DNA of 64,000 bases from Polynucleobacter sp. MWH-UH19D (GCF_040409795.1 NZ_CP099571.1:1-64000), one strand, 5' to 3'. Positions 23,295 to 32,426 are shown, counted from the stretch's first letter. Translations and numbers: made by a program. The notes: generated by a model not told the origin, from the letters alone.

Positions 23295-24407
23295 TTGCTG
23301 TTAAACGATCGGTTTTTAAAGGCTTGCCTGGGCGAAGCGGTAGATCAAACACCGCTTTGGCTCATGCGCCAAGCTGGTCGATATCTCCCTGAGTACAACG
23401 CTACTCGTGCAAGAGCTGGAAGCTTTCTAGGGCTTGCAAAAAATCCTGCATATGCTACTGAGGTGACTCTTCAGCCATTGGATCGTTATCCACTAGATGC
23501 AGCCATATTGTTTTCTGATATTTTGACCATTCCTGATGCAATGGGTTTGGGACTGAAATTTACTGCTGGAGAAGGCCCCAGTTTTGATCACCCGCTGCGT
23601 GATGAGGCGGCTGTCAAAAAGCTTAGAGCAGCTGATATTGGCGAGCTCAAGTATGTATTTGATGCGGTATCGGAAATACGTCGGGCATTGATTCAGAACG
23701 GCAAGCAACGTGTGCCACTGATTGGTTTCTCAGGAAGCCCATGGACGTTAGCGTGCTACATGATTGATGGTTCTAGTTCCGATGATTTTCGTCATGCTAA
23801 AACCATGATGTTTAGTCGCCCTGATTTGTTGCAACACATTTTGGATATTAATGCTCAATCAGTCGCAAATTATTTGACTGAGCAAGTAAAAGCTGGCGCA
23901 CAGGCGCTAATGATTTTTGACACCTGGGGCGGCATGTTGCCAGATGGCTGGTATCAAAAAATGTCACTGTCCTCTATGCAAAAAGTGATTTCAGCTTTGC
24001 CAAGAGAGCACGATGGCAGAAAAATTCCTGTCATTATGTTTACTAAAGGCGGCGCTATTTGGTTAAACGATATGGCCCAAGTTGGTGCGGACGTGATCGC
24101 ATTAGATTGGACAATCTCGCTTAGTCGGGCGCGTAAACAACTGCTCGCTTTAAGCAAGCCATTAGCCCTGCAAGGCAATTTAGATCCACTGATTTTGTTC
24201 TCTGAGCCAGAGCAAATCGCCAAACAGGCTAGTGTAATTTTGGATGATTTGGCTGGTGCTCCAGCCCTGAAATCTGGCTTACATCCTTTGGATGGTCATG
24301 TGTTTAATTTGGGGCATGGGATATCGCAATTCACCCCGCCTGAGAACGTCTCTGTATTGGCCCAGACAGTGATTCAGCACTCTAGGGCTTTAAGATCAAA
24401 GCAATAA
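23295..24407 (+). CDS. hemE: Uroporphyrinogen decarboxylase
   Basis: HemE decarboxylates uroporphyrinogen III to coproporphyrinogen III in haem synthesis. The 370-residue protein starts [19 protein letters not shown] and shows the family motif [13 protein letters not shown] near residues 21-33, [16 protein letters not shown] and MIFDTWGG. The start appears to be TTG 23295, without a strong ribosome-binding site; no ATG is available before the conserved region. It follows atpC by 14 nt and may be read from the atp transcript, although a hairpin around its start codon could limit this. Confidence 0.95.
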   Translation: MLLNDRFLKACLGEAVDQTPLWLMRQAGRYLPEYNATRARAGSFLGLAKNPAYATEVTLQPLDRYPLDAAILFSDILTIPDAMGLGLKFTAGEGPSFDHPLRDEAAVKKLRAADIGELKYVFDAVSEIRRALIQNGKQRVPLIGFSGSPWTLACYMIDGSSSDDFRHAKTMMFSRPDLLQHILDINAQSVANYLTEQVKAGAQALMIFDTWGGMLPDGWYQKMSLSSMQKVISALPREHDGRKIPVIMFTKGGAIWLNDMAQVGADVIALDWTISLSRARKQLLALSKPLALQGNLDPLILFSEPEQIAKQASVILDDLAGAPALKSGLHPLDGHVFNLGHGISQFTPPENVSVLAQTVIQHSRALRSKQ

Positions 24408-24674
24408 TCCTGAGTAATTGCTAACTTTCTTTGGCCTTTTTTTAGAAAAGTTATGCACAGCAATGGTTAAAAATGAAAATTCAGTAAGATTGCGTTTAAA
24501 GATAAACTGATGCATTCGAAAAGTTATATAACTTACTGATTATTAAGACTATTTTACCATTCGCATGAAAAAGCAATTCCTAGAGCTTTGCTGGTAAATT
24601 AGTTTACAAATTAAAGTTTTTGGATGATATCCACAGACTTATCCACAAGATAACTAGAAAAAACGAAGTAGCCC
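24408..24674. promoter_or_regulatory. AT-rich priA upstream region with DnaA boxes and palindromes
   Basis: This 267-bp gap contains TTATGCACA at 24451-24459 and TTATCCACA at 24639-24647, both matching the DnaA box TTATNCACA. Between them lie an exact 14-nt palindrome AAGTTATATAACTT (24521-24534) and an 8-bp inverted repeat (TCAGTAAG 24481-24488, CTTACTGA 24532-24539). No gene is visible. Regulation of priA by DnaA is an inference. Confidence 0.5.
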
Positions 24675-26810
24675 ATGTCCTTGCCCATAGTGGTCCAAGT
24701 AGTTGTAGATAAACCCCTTGCCCAGGGGTTTGATTACCTATGGGACAAAACAATGTTGGGGCTAGATCCGCAAATAGGACATGTGGTTGAGGTGCCCTTT
24801 GGCAGGTCTTCCTTGGTCGGTGTAGTTATAAAAGTAAGTACACACTCCGAATATGAAATCAGCAAGTTAAAGGCCGTTGTCAAAGTCGCACCATTGCCGC
24901 CAATCGATCAGGCGGCTTTACGGTTAATGAATTTCGCAAGCCAGTATTACATCCATGGGCTTGGCGAAACCATCATTCCCGCAATTCCACAAATGTGGAA
25001 AAAGCCTGTTAACTGGGAAAAGCTGTCAGCTGGATTGTTGGTAAATGACAATAAGGGACCAAAGAAAAAAGAGAATGAAAAGAGCTTAGCCGAGGGATTT
25101 GTATCCGAATCTCAGTTGAATGACGTTCAGAAAACTGCCTTAAATCAACTAAATGATTCTTGTCCGCAGGAGGGATTTCAGGTTGCTTTATTGCAGGGTC
25201 AAACAGGCAGCGGAAAGACCGCTGTCTTTTTGAACTGGTTAAGTGCCCTGCTTAAGGATAAAAAATCACAAGCATTGGTATTGGTCCCTGAAATTAATTT
25301 AACGCCACAATTAGAGAGGCGTGTACGCGCATACTTCCCAGAAAAGAAAATGGCTGTATTGCACAGCGGCATTTCAGAAAAGAAACGCGGTAACGCATGG
25401 TATGAGGCGATTACTGGCGAAGCACAAATCATTTTGGGAACTAGATTGGCAGTATTGACGCCTTTGCTTAACCTGAGTGCGATTGTGGTGGATGAGGAGC
25501 ACGATCCATCCTATAAACAACAAGACGGCATACGATACTCCGCCAGAGATCTTGCAATATGGCGCGCACACGATTTAAAAATACCGATTGTGCTGTCTTC
25601 AGCAACACCTTCATTAGAAACTTGGATGGCTGCCAAAGTGGGTCGATATCAGCACTTAAGGCTAGATCAACGCGCTCAAGGCACCGCTTTGCCAAAAGTA
25701 CATTTAATCAATGTAAGGGATTCACAAAATCAATTCAGTCCTGGCGATAAACCAAAGTCAGCAAATAACATTTGCCTTAGCAAGCCTGTGCTTGGAGCCA
25801 TTCAAAAAAGTTTGGATCACAAACAGCAAAGTTTGATCCTAATTAATCGCAGGGGCTATGTGCCTGTGCTTACCTGTAATGCGTGTACATGGCTGTCCAA
25901 ATGCCATCAATGCAGCTCCTATATGGTCATGCATAAAGCAGGTACGCTAGGTGGCAGATCAGTGTTGAGTTGTCATCATTGTGGGCTGGTAAAAGGCATA
26001 CCCAGCCATTGCCCCGATTGCGGTAATGCAGATTTAAAAACCCTTGGACAGGGCACTCAAAAACTAGAGGATGCCGTTGAAGAATGGTGGCCTAGTGCTC
26101 GAGTGTTGCGAGTAGATACAGACTCTAGTCGCAAAAGCAAAGGGGCTGAAGAATTATTTCAAGAAATACACGAGGGCAATGTTGATATTGTGGTCGGCAC
26201 ACAAATGATTGCCAAAGGACACGATTATCAGCACGTCAGTTTGGTTGTGGTGGTGGATGCAGATGGAAGATTGTTCTCGCAAGATTTTCGGGCGGCTGAG
26301 AGATTGTTTGCGCAGCTTGTTCAGGTTGCGGGTCGCGCTGGACGAGCGAGCAAGGATGGTGAAAGTAGTGGCGACATTTATATTGAAACTCAATTTCCAG
26401 AGGCGGCGGTATATCAATACTTATTGAGACACGACATTGATGGATATTTATCTCATCTAGCCGAGGAAAGAGAAGAAGCTAAATTACCCCCCTTCTGTTT
26501 TCAAGCGTTGGTACATGCAGAGTCCAAAAGTCTTGATAAGGCAATACGATTTTTGAGTAAGCTCAAAGGACAATTGCAGGATCAAAGCATGGTGGGGCTT
26601 GGTTTGAAGGTATATGATCCAGTTCCAAGAAGTATGATGCGGGTAGCTGGTGTGGAGCGCGCCCAATTGTTAATTGAGTCTGACGATCGCAAACGCTTGC
26701 AAACCGTTTTAGAGCTAATTAACAGCGACTTGCGATCCCAATCTCAGGGGCGCATTAGCAAGCAAGATCGCATTCGGTGGCTTATTGAACGCGACCCTAT
26801 ATCCATTTAA
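24675..26810 (+). CDS. priA: Primosomal replication restart helicase PriA
   Basis: PriA recognises abandoned replication forks and reloads the replisome. The 711-residue protein has the N-terminal DNA-binding domain, Walker A GQTGSGKTAVF near residue 175, DEEH box VVDEEHDPSYKQQDG, and helicase motifs GTQMIAKGHDY and QVAGRAGRA. An insert with eight cysteines (CNAC, CHQC, CHHC, CPDC) near residues 400-455 binds two zinc ions. It ends 7 nt from the convergent gcvH-like gene. The upstream gap holds DnaA boxes. Confidence 0.98.
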   Translation: MSLPIVVQVVVDKPLAQGFDYLWDKTMLGLDPQIGHVVEVPFGRSSLVGVVIKVSTHSEYEISKLKAVVKVAPLPPIDQAALRLMNFASQYYIHGLGETIIPAIPQMWKKPVNWEKLSAGLLVNDNKGPKKKENEKSLAEGFVSESQLNDVQKTALNQLNDSCPQEGFQVALLQGQTGSGKTAVFLNWLSALLKDKKSQALVLVPEINLTPQLERRVRAYFPEKKMAVLHSGISEKKRGNAWYEAITGEAQIILGTRLAVLTPLLNLSAIVVDEEHDPSYKQQDGIRYSARDLAIWRAHDLKIPIVLSSATPSLETWMAAKVGRYQHLRLDQRAQGTALPKVHLINVRDSQNQFSPGDKPKSANNICLSKPVLGAIQKSLDHKQQSLILINRRGYVPVLTCNACTWLSKCHQCSSYMVMHKAGTLGGRSVLSCHHCGLVKGIPSHCPDCGNADLKTLGQGTQKLEDAVEEWWPSARVLRVDTDSSRKSKGAEELFQEIHEGNVDIVVGTQMIAKGHDYQHVSLVVVVDADGRLFSQDFRAAERLFAQLVQVAGRAGRASKDGESSGDIYIETQFPEAAVYQYLLRHDIDGYLSHLAEEREEAKLPPFCFQALVHAESKSLDKAIRFLSKLKGQLQDQSMVGLGLKVYDPVPRSMMRVAGVERAQLLIESDDRKRLQTVLELINSDLRSQSQGRISKQDRIRWLIERDPISI

Positions 26811-26817
26811 ATGAAGC

Positions 26818-27210
26818 CTAAGCTCCTGACGAGGAGTTATATTGATTCAGGTTCATGAGTTGATTTAATTCGGTAGATAAAGTTGTCTCAGAACTTGGTT
26901 TGATTTTGAATAACCAAATGGCGTATGGACTTTGGTTTACTAATTCTGGGCTGGCATCTACAGCTTCATTCAGGGCAACAATTTCACCGCTAACTGGCGC
27001 ATGAATATCGCTCGCTGCTTTTACGGATTCAATGACCGCAATCGCTTCACCTTGCTTTACATACTGGCCAAGCTTAGGCGCCTGAAAGAACATCACATCA
27101 CCCAAAGCTTCTTGGGCATGGTTGCTAATGCCAACCCATATCAAGCCATCATCTTCTAGATCGGCCCACTCATGTGTTTCTGCAAATTTAAAAGTATCTT
27201 CGGTATTCAT
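26818..27210 (-). CDS. gcvH: Glycine cleavage system H protein (GcvH-like)
   Basis: GcvH carries the lipoyl arm that shuttles the aminomethyl group of glycine. I start at the ATG ending at 27210 because AAAGGA lies 7 nt upstream on this strand; the longer start at 27231 lacks this. The 130-residue protein starts MNTEDTFKFAETHEW and contains the lipoylation motif IESVKAASDIHAPVSGEI. The C-terminus has an unusual NLNQYNSSSGA tail. No gcvT or gcvP is nearby, so it could act in lipoyl transfer instead, or serve a glycine cleavage system encoded elsewhere. Confidence 0.92.
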   Translation of the reverse strand: MNTEDTFKFAETHEWADLEDDGLIWVGISNHAQEALGDVMFFQAPKLGQYVKQGEAIAVIESVKAASDIHAPVSGEIVALNEAVDASPELVNQSPYAIWLFKIKPSSETTLSTELNQLMNLNQYNSSSGA

Positions 27211-27290
27211 TGTTATATCCTTTAGATCCATTTTATTCTTAGTCCCATAAACTATGGGCTGACAAGTTATTCATTTATCTGCTTTCATAT

Positions 27291-27935
27291 ATGCCAATTA
27301 AATTAGGAATTGTTCCAGTTACCCCTTTTGAGCAAAATTGTTCGATTTTGGTTTGCCAGGAAACCGGTGATGCAGCGGTAGTAGACCCTGGCGGAGACAT
27401 CGAAAAAATATTAGATGGTGTAAAGCAAATGGGTGGCAAAGTAAAAAAGATACTGCTTACTCACGGCCATTTGGATCACTGCGCAGCGGCAAAGGATTTA
27501 TCAGACCAGTTGGGCGTGCCTATCGAAGGTCCACAAGAAGATGAGCGTTTTTGGATTGACCAGTTGCCTGAGCAAACCGTGCGATTTGGTTTTGGACATG
27601 CGAAACCATTTGAGCCCAATCGTTGGCTTAATGATGGCGATCATGTGCAAGTGGGCAATGTAGATCTAGATGTACTTCATTGTCCTGGACATACACCAGG
27701 GCATGTGGTTTTTTATGACAAAGAAGATCGTCTAGCGATTGTGGGCGATGTGCTGTTTGCAGGCTCTATTGGCAGAACAGATTTTCCGCGGGGCAATCAT
27801 GCGGATTTAATTCATGCGATCAAAACAAAATTGTGGCCTTTGGGTGATGACGTTCAGTTCGTACCAGGCCATGGACCAATGTCGACATTTGGCAACGAGC
27901 GTAAAACAAACCCTTATGTAGGAGATAAAGCTTAG
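27291..27935 (+). CDS. MBL-fold metallohydrolase (glyoxalase II-like, YcbL type)
   Basis: The 214-residue protein has the metallo-beta-lactamase metal motif THGHLDHCAA near residues 60-69, a later HCPGHTPGHVVFY histidine, GDVLFAGSIGRTDFP with the bridging aspartate, and a C-terminal VPGHGPMSTFG. These supply ligands for two metal ions. The layout matches the short glyoxalase II-like hydrolases that act on thioesters such as S-lactoylglutathione, but the exact substrate cannot be told. It is divergent from gcvH with an 80-nt gap that must contain both promoters. Confidence 0.92.
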   Translation: MPIKLGIVPVTPFEQNCSILVCQETGDAAVVDPGGDIEKILDGVKQMGGKVKKILLTHGHLDHCAAAKDLSDQLGVPIEGPQEDERFWIDQLPEQTVRFGFGHAKPFEPNRWLNDGDHVQVGNVDLDVLHCPGHTPGHVVFYDKEDRLAIVGDVLFAGSIGRTDFPRGNHADLIHAIKTKLWPLGDDVQFVPGHGPMSTFGNERKTNPYVGDKA

Positions 27936-27967
27936 CAATTTTGATAATTGCTATACCGCTGGGCAAA

Positions 27968-28153
27968 TTAGGTCTTTGCTGAACCGGTGCGGTGTGTGCG
28001 GTTGTAGAGACAGCTGGCGCAAATCCAACGCTGCTTACGGTTGCTAGTAGGAATCCAAGTCCCACCTTCAAGACGCTTTTCGCGACTGCAAGAAGAGCAA
28101 AATTTCAGGCTCTGTGAAGAATCTTGTGCGGCGGCTGGAGTCGATGTAGTCAT
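27968..28153 (-). CDS. Small zinc-ribbon hypothetical protein
   Basis: This 61-residue protein has two CxxC pairs (FCSSCSREK and WICASCLYN) spaced about 26 residues apart, as in a zinc ribbon. The stretch between them contains a basic NRKQRW. It lies between the MBL gene and the desaturase, transcribed with the latter, and could be translated from the same message. I do not recognise a named family. The cysteine pattern makes a real gene likely, but no function can be assigned. Confidence 0.65.
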   Translation of the reverse strand: MTTSTPAAAQDSSQSLKFCSSCSREKRLEGGTWIPTSNRKQRWICASCLYNRTHRTGSAKT

Positions 28154-28194
28154 GGGTAATCCGGGTAAGGCAAATCTTTAAACGAAGATGTATT

Positions 28195-29349
28195 TTACCC
28201 GTTTTGTCCCGCTGGTACTGGGGATAGAACTACTCTGACAGAGTCCGCAGTCTTGTTTCCATCAAAATCTAACCAAGCCTTATTTTGGAAGTCGTAAAGC
28301 TTGCACTTGCGTGCCGTATCGAAATACCATGCCCAAGAGAATTTTTGGATAAAAATACGCTCTGGAAGGATGGTTTCAAGGGTTTTTTGAGCCTCTTGGA
28401 GGCGGTAAAGAGGAACGCTCATGTCCACATGGTGGGCGGTATGCTCCATGATGTGGTGCATTAGAGATCCCCAAATCCAGCTAAAAGTCAGGTGTACTGT
28501 TGTCGAAACAAATGGCTGGGCGCGTAACCACTCTGATTTTTTGTCATACCAAGAAACTGATGGATGGGTGTGGTGAACGTACACCACAAATCCAATCATG
28601 CCGTTCCAAAATAAAAATGGGACAGCAAAACCAGTTAGAAGACCAACCCAAATGGATTGGTTGGTGGCAATTGCGCCAGCAATCAGACAGCCGATCCAAA
28701 CAATTGCAAATGCGGTTACTAACAGATTGTCTTTTAAGAAAATGGGACGATCACCCGGCTTATTTTTTGCGTTTGGAAAGTACTCGCGTCTCCACCAAAT
28801 TTCGATCAAATAGTAAAAAACAGGACCCCAGCCGCTACGGTAAAGGCGCTCTAAAGCCTTACGCCATGAGGGTAAGGCGTCATATTCTTCTTTTGATAGC
28901 GGAGCCCAAACAAAGTCAAAGCCCTTCAAATTCGTTTGCCCATGATGCACTACGTTGTGACCAACATCCCATAGGCTGTAAGGTGTGAGTGAGGGCAAGA
29001 ATGCAATGCGCCCGAGGACTTTATTGAGTTCACGATTCGGCGTGAAGCTTTGATGGCAGGCGTCATGCCCCAAGATAAAAATGCGACCAGTAACAAAACC
29101 AGCAATAAGGCCAAAAACAATTTTTAGCAAAACGTTTTCAACAAATACCGTACCGGCAATGCAACCAAGCCATAAAAATGAATCAATCAACAGCAGCATG
29201 ATCGCACGCGCTGTTTCGCCCTGGGCCATTGGAATCAACCAGCTCCGAATAATCTTGCGGTGCGGCAATGGTGCCTCGGGAGGCAAAGGATTTGTCAGGG
29301 ATGGCTCTGAAAGGGCTGAATTTAGATGTGTAGACACGATAAGAATCAA
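28195..29349 (-). CDS. Fatty acid desaturase family protein
   Basis: An integral-membrane di-iron oxygenase that introduces a double bond or hydroxyl into a lipid chain. The 384-residue reading has three histidine boxes: GHDACHQS, HNVVHHGQTN and HTAHHVDMSVP, plus four to six hydrophobic segments. The TTG at 29349 is the outermost start; GTG at 29337 is an alternative, and neither has a clear ribosome-binding site. The substrate is unknown; acyl-lipid omega-6 type or a carotenoid-related enzyme are both possible. A tRNA-Arg gene lies upstream on the same strand. Confidence 0.9.
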   Translation of the reverse strand: MILIVSTHLNSALSEPSLTNPLPPEAPLPHRKIIRSWLIPMAQGETARAIMLLLIDSFLWLGCIAGTVFVENVLLKIVFGLIAGFVTGRIFILGHDACHQSFTPNRELNKVLGRIAFLPSLTPYSLWDVGHNVVHHGQTNLKGFDFVWAPLSKEEYDALPSWRKALERLYRSGWGPVFYYLIEIWWRREYFPNAKNKPGDRPIFLKDNLLVTAFAIVWIGCLIAGAIATNQSIWVGLLTGFAVPFLFWNGMIGFVVYVHHTHPSVSWYDKKSEWLRAQPFVSTTVHLTFSWIWGSLMHHIMEHTAHHVDMSVPLYRLQEAQKTLETILPERIFIQKFSWAWYFDTARKCKLYDFQNKAWLDFDGNKTADSVRVVLSPVPAGQNG

Positions 29350-29419
29350 TAAGTTAGAGGCTAATTTTAGCGGTTTTCATGATTTTACGCATGATATAAG
29401 TCAAAAACCCCCTGTGTTT

Positions 29420-29495
29420 TGGCGCGCCCGGCAGGAATCGAACCTGCGACCCTTGGCTTCGGAGGCCAATACTCTATCCACTGAGCTACGGGCGC
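29420..29495 (-). tRNA. tRNA-Arg (anticodon CCG)
   Basis: A 76-nt cloverleaf on the minus strand: acceptor GCGCCCG paired with CGGGCGC, D-arm GCTC, anticodon loop CTCCGAA with CCG, T-loop TTCGATT, discriminator G and encoded CCA. It reads the CGG codon. Confidence 0.97.
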
Positions 29496-29599
29496 CCGTA
29501 GAAAAACTGGATACCCCGTTATTGTAAGTGCCTATAACCCTACTCTCTAGTTATAATCACCGCAAATCAACCCTAAAACCCGTCAAACGATAAATCCTT

Positions 29600-30091
29600 A
29601 TGAGCAACGAGCACGGAAACCTTATTAAGTCCCCAAAACAACTCATCATCATGGTGTTTGCAAGCTTTTTTGTGCCCTTGATCATTATTTTGCTATTGAT
29701 GGTATTTGTTAACAATGGCAAGCGCGGCGAGCCTTCAACCGTAACCGAGCAGCTTATTAAGCCAGTAGCCCAGCTTAACTTTAAGGACGCTAGTGCGCCT
29801 AAGGGAACGCAAACAGGCGAGCAAGTCTATAAAGCGGTTTGCGCTTCATGTCATGCGACTGGTGCCGCGGGCGCTCCTAAAGTTGGCGATGCGGGCGCTT
29901 GGGCACCACGAATCGCAAAAGGCTATGACTCTTTGTTGACCTCTGTTTTAAAAGGCAAAGGCGCGATGCCTGCACGCGGTGGATCAAGTCCAGCGGATAT
30001 TAGTGATTACGAATTGGGTCGTGCGGTGGTTTATATGACTAATTCATCGGGCGGAAATTTGCCAGAGCCAAAAGCACCGGCTGCCAAGTAA
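29600..30091 (+). CDS. Membrane-anchored cytochrome c (c5 family, CycB-like)
   Basis: The 163-residue protein has an N-terminal membrane anchor (about residues 13-36, LIIMVFASFFVPLIIILLLM) and a single periplasmic haem-c domain with CASCHAT near residues 90-95. A methionine in GKGAMPARGG is the probable axial ligand. It is likely an electron carrier toward a terminal oxidase or similar enzyme. Its own promoter should lie in the 104-nt gap after tRNA-Arg, where TATAAT occurs at 29552-29557. It ends at a bidirectional terminator. Confidence 0.92.
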   Translation: MSNEHGNLIKSPKQLIIMVFASFFVPLIIILLLMVFVNNGKRGEPSTVTEQLIKPVAQLNFKDASAPKGTQTGEQVYKAVCASCHATGAAGAPKVGDAGAWAPRIAKGYDSLLTSVLKGKGAMPARGGSSPADISDYELGRAVVYMTNSSGGNLPEPKAPAAK

Positions 30092-30110
30092 TTTATTTCT
30101 TTATTGCGTT

Positions 30111-30139
30111 ATAAAAGCTGGCTATATGCCAGCTTTTAT
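30111..30139. terminator. Bidirectional terminator between the cytochrome gene and rsmI
   Basis: A 12-bp perfect stem (ATAAAAGCTGGC and GCCAGCTTTTAT) with loop TATAT carries A-rich and T-rich flanks on both sides, so it can end transcription of both convergent genes. It reaches the rsmI stop codon. Confidence 0.85.
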
Positions 30140-31041
30140 TATTTTTGCCTTGCCGCTTTTGCGTCTAAGGCAGCTTGATAGGCACCTTTTTTGTTTAGCC
30201 CTAAAGCTTGAGATAAAACGGTTGCGATTTCTTTGCTACCAAGATAAGGTGTTAATGCTTGCGCCCATCGATTGAGAGAGGCGCCTTCAGGAGATTGATC
30301 GGTATTGCTTTTGCAGCGACCAACGAGAACGACAAACTCACCTTTTAAATGCTCAGTATTTTCAAGCCATTCTGAAATTCCTTGGGCCTCAATGGAAACA
30401 AGCCCCTCAAATTTTTTTGTGAGTTCTCGGCAGATTAGTAAGGGTCGATCTTTTTCTAAAGATTCTGCGAGTAAAAGAAGCGTCTCGCGAATATGGTGTG
30501 GCGATTCAAAAAAAATGCTGACCTTATTGCTATGAAGAATCTCTTCCAAGAGGGCATCGCGATCCTTGGTTTTGTGCGGCCAAAAACCCAAGAATTGAAA
30601 GCGCCCGTCTGAGTTGAGCATGACAGAGCCAGACGCTGAAATGGCACAAGATACTGAGCTGACGCCTGGAATGGGAATCACGCGGTATCCGGCGTTTTGA
30701 ACTTGCTCTACTAATCGGGCTCCTGGGTCTGATATTCCAGGGGTCCCGGCATCAGAGATATAGGCCCAGCGCTCATGCTTTGAAAGGTGTTCAATAACCG
30801 TTTGCGCGCCACTAAGTTCATTGTGGTCGTGAAGTGCAATGCACTTTTTATGGATGCCAAATTGCCTTAAAAGAGGAGCACTATGACGGGTATCTTCGCA
30901 AGCAATTCCATCAACCGAGTTAAGGACATGTAGGGCGCGTAAGGTGATATCACCCATATTGCCAATGGGGGTTGCAACCATATACAAAGCCCCAGACGGC
31001 AAATCTTGTTGCTTTAAAAAATCGGCTGAGGCAAATTCCAT
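30139..31041 (-). CDS. rsmI: 16S rRNA (cytidine1402-2'-O)-methyltransferase RsmI
   Basis: RsmI methylates the ribose of C1402 in 16S rRNA. The 300-residue protein has the tetrapyrrole-methylase fold: GALYMVATPIGNMGDITLRAL near the N-terminus, CEDTRHSAPLLRQFGI, YISDAGTPGISDPGARLV, and SVSCAISASG. Length is typical. It is divergent from the diaA-like gene, an arrangement also found around E. coli yraL (rsmI), diaA and yraP. Its stop codon is part of the shared terminator hairpin. Confidence 0.98.
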   Translation of the reverse strand: MEFASADFLKQQDLPSGALYMVATPIGNMGDITLRALHVLNSVDGIACEDTRHSAPLLRQFGIHKKCIALHDHNELSGAQTVIEHLSKHERWAYISDAGTPGISDPGARLVEQVQNAGYRVIPIPGVSSVSCAISASGSVMLNSDGRFQFLGFWPHKTKDRDALLEEILHSNKVSIFFESPHHIRETLLLLAESLEKDRPLLICRELTKKFEGLVSIEAQGISEWLENTEHLKGEFVVLVGRCKSNTDQSPEGASLNRWAQALTPYLGSKEIATVLSQALGLNKKGAYQAALDAKAARQK

Positions 31042-31146
31042 GGGTCAATTGTCTGCTGAAGATGAATGAATGACAAGAGAATACGTTGGTTTTGCGTTAA
31101 GCTGACAACATCCAGATTAAAGCTTGCTTTGACGCATAATATTGCT

Positions 31147-31749
31147 ATGAACAAAGATACGATTGAACGTTTGCGTCAGCGCGCATCCCAGCATTTTTTA
31201 GATAGCATTGCCGTAAAACAAGAAGCCGAAAAAACCCTTCCAGACTTGGTTGCTCAAGGCGTGTTAGCGATGACAAGTTGTTTGCAGTCGGGCGGCAAAG
31301 TGATGGCGTGTGGCAATGGGGGGTCGGCTGCTGATGCTCAGCATTTTGCAGCCGAACTGATTGGCCGATTTGAGCGCGAGCGGCAAGAGCTAGCTGCAAT
31401 TGCATTAACAACGGATAGTTCAATCTTGACTGCTGTTGGCAATGACTATAGTTATGACGAAGTGTTTAGTAAACAAGTGCGCGGCTTGGGCAAAAAAGGC
31501 GATGTCCTGTTGGCGATTTCTACTTCAGGAAATTCTAAGAATGTAGTGAAAGCAATTGAAGCCGCAAAAAAGATTGGTATCAAAATTATTGCGCTTACTG
31601 GAAACGGTGGTGGAAAGATGGCCACCCTTTTAGATAAAGATGATATTCATTTGTGCGCCCCTTCAACTCGTACTGCACGCATTCAAGAAACCCATTTGGT
31701 CTTGTTGCATGGCTTATGTGATGGCGTTGATCACGTACTCTTAGATTAA
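31147..31749 (+). CDS. diaA: SIS-domain protein, DiaA-like or phosphoheptose isomerase GmhA-like
   Basis: The 200-residue protein has one SIS sugar-phosphate-binding domain: VMACGNGGSAADAQHFAAELIGRF, LTAVGNDYSYDEVFSKQV, STSGNSKNV and the C-terminal RTARIQETHLVLLHGLCD. Sequence alone fits GmhA (heptose synthesis) and DiaA (DnaA-binding regulator) alike. I favour DiaA because rsmI lies divergently upstream and a DolP-like BON gene follows, as in the E. coli yraL-diaA-yraP region. The ATG at 31147 is chosen; the open frame begins 81 nt earlier without a conserved N-terminus. Confidence 0.85.
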   Translation: MNKDTIERLRQRASQHFLDSIAVKQEAEKTLPDLVAQGVLAMTSCLQSGGKVMACGNGGSAADAQHFAAELIGRFERERQELAAIALTTDSSILTAVGNDYSYDEVFSKQVRGLGKKGDVLLAISTSGNSKNVVKAIEAAKKIGIKIIALTGNGGGKMATLLDKDDIHLCAPSTRTARIQETHLVLLHGLCDGVDHVLLD

Positions 31750-31775
31750 TTTTTATATCAACACAAAGTACATTT

Positions 31776-32426
31776 ATGCAAATCCGATTCATTAGTAAAT
31801 TCTTGCTTGCAGTTTTACTTGCCACGCAATTATCTGCATGCGGCATCTTGGCGGTGGGTGGAGTTGCGGCGGGCGCAAGCGTAATGGCTGATCGCCGCAC
31901 ACCAGGTGTGCAGGCAATTGATAATGGAATAGAGATGCAAGCAAATGCAGCGCTGTCGAAAAAATTTGGAGATAACGCACACATTAATGTCACCTCATTT
32001 AATCAAAAGGTATTGCTAACTGGTGAAGCAAAAGATGCAGACATAAAGGGCGAGGCCGAGGCTTACGTCAAGGCAATGAAGAATGCTCGCACCGTGTTTA
32101 ATGAGATTGTTATTGGCCCCAATAGCACCTACACAGCTCGCGCAAATGATTCTTATCTCGAGTCAAAAATTAAAACGCAAATGATTTTCACGGATAAATT
32201 ACCGTCCAACTCTATGTCAATAGTGGCAGAGGGTACAAGCGTATATCTGATGGGAATTTTGACTCAAAGCGAAGCTGATCTTGCAAAAAAAGTGGCGAGC
32301 AATACTAATGGTGTGAAAGATGTTTACGTTTACTTTGACATTATTTCGAATACGGAGAAAAACCGTCTTGAGAAGCAAGGCAAGGCCGATGAGTCGCAGC
32401 CTAATAGTCCACCGAAATTTCAGTAA
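31776..32426 (+). CDS. dolP: BON-domain outer-membrane lipoprotein (DolP/YraP-like)
   Basis: The 216-residue protein has a lipoprotein signal peptide with the lipobox LSAC (Cys22 after MQIRFISKFLLAVLLATQ), then two BON domains (about 45-110 and 120-190) that include QKVLLTGEAKDADIKGEAEAYV and TSVYLMGILTQSEADLAKKVAS. DolP in E. coli maintains outer-membrane integrity at division sites. It follows diaA by 26 nt and precedes a cytochrome gene, so it is probably in one operon. Confidence 0.92.
   Translation: MQIRFISKFLLAVLLATQLSACGILAVGGVAAGASVMADRRTPGVQAIDNGIEMQANAALSKKFGDNAHINVTSFNQKVLLTGEAKDADIKGEAEAYVKAMKNARTVFNEIVIGPNSTYTARANDSYLESKIKTQMIFTDKLPSNSMSIVAEGTSVYLMGILTQSEADLAKKVASNTNGVKDVYVYFDIISNTEKNRLEKQGKADESQPNSPPKFQ

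Noticed and set aside
28500..28988. 162-codon plus-strand open frame opposite the desaturase
   Set aside because: It is antisense to the histidine-box desaturase, whose motifs establish the coding strand.
31066..31146. N-terminal extension of the SIS-domain protein
   Set aside because: The extra 27 residues lack the family N-terminus; the ATG at 31147 gives the standard length.
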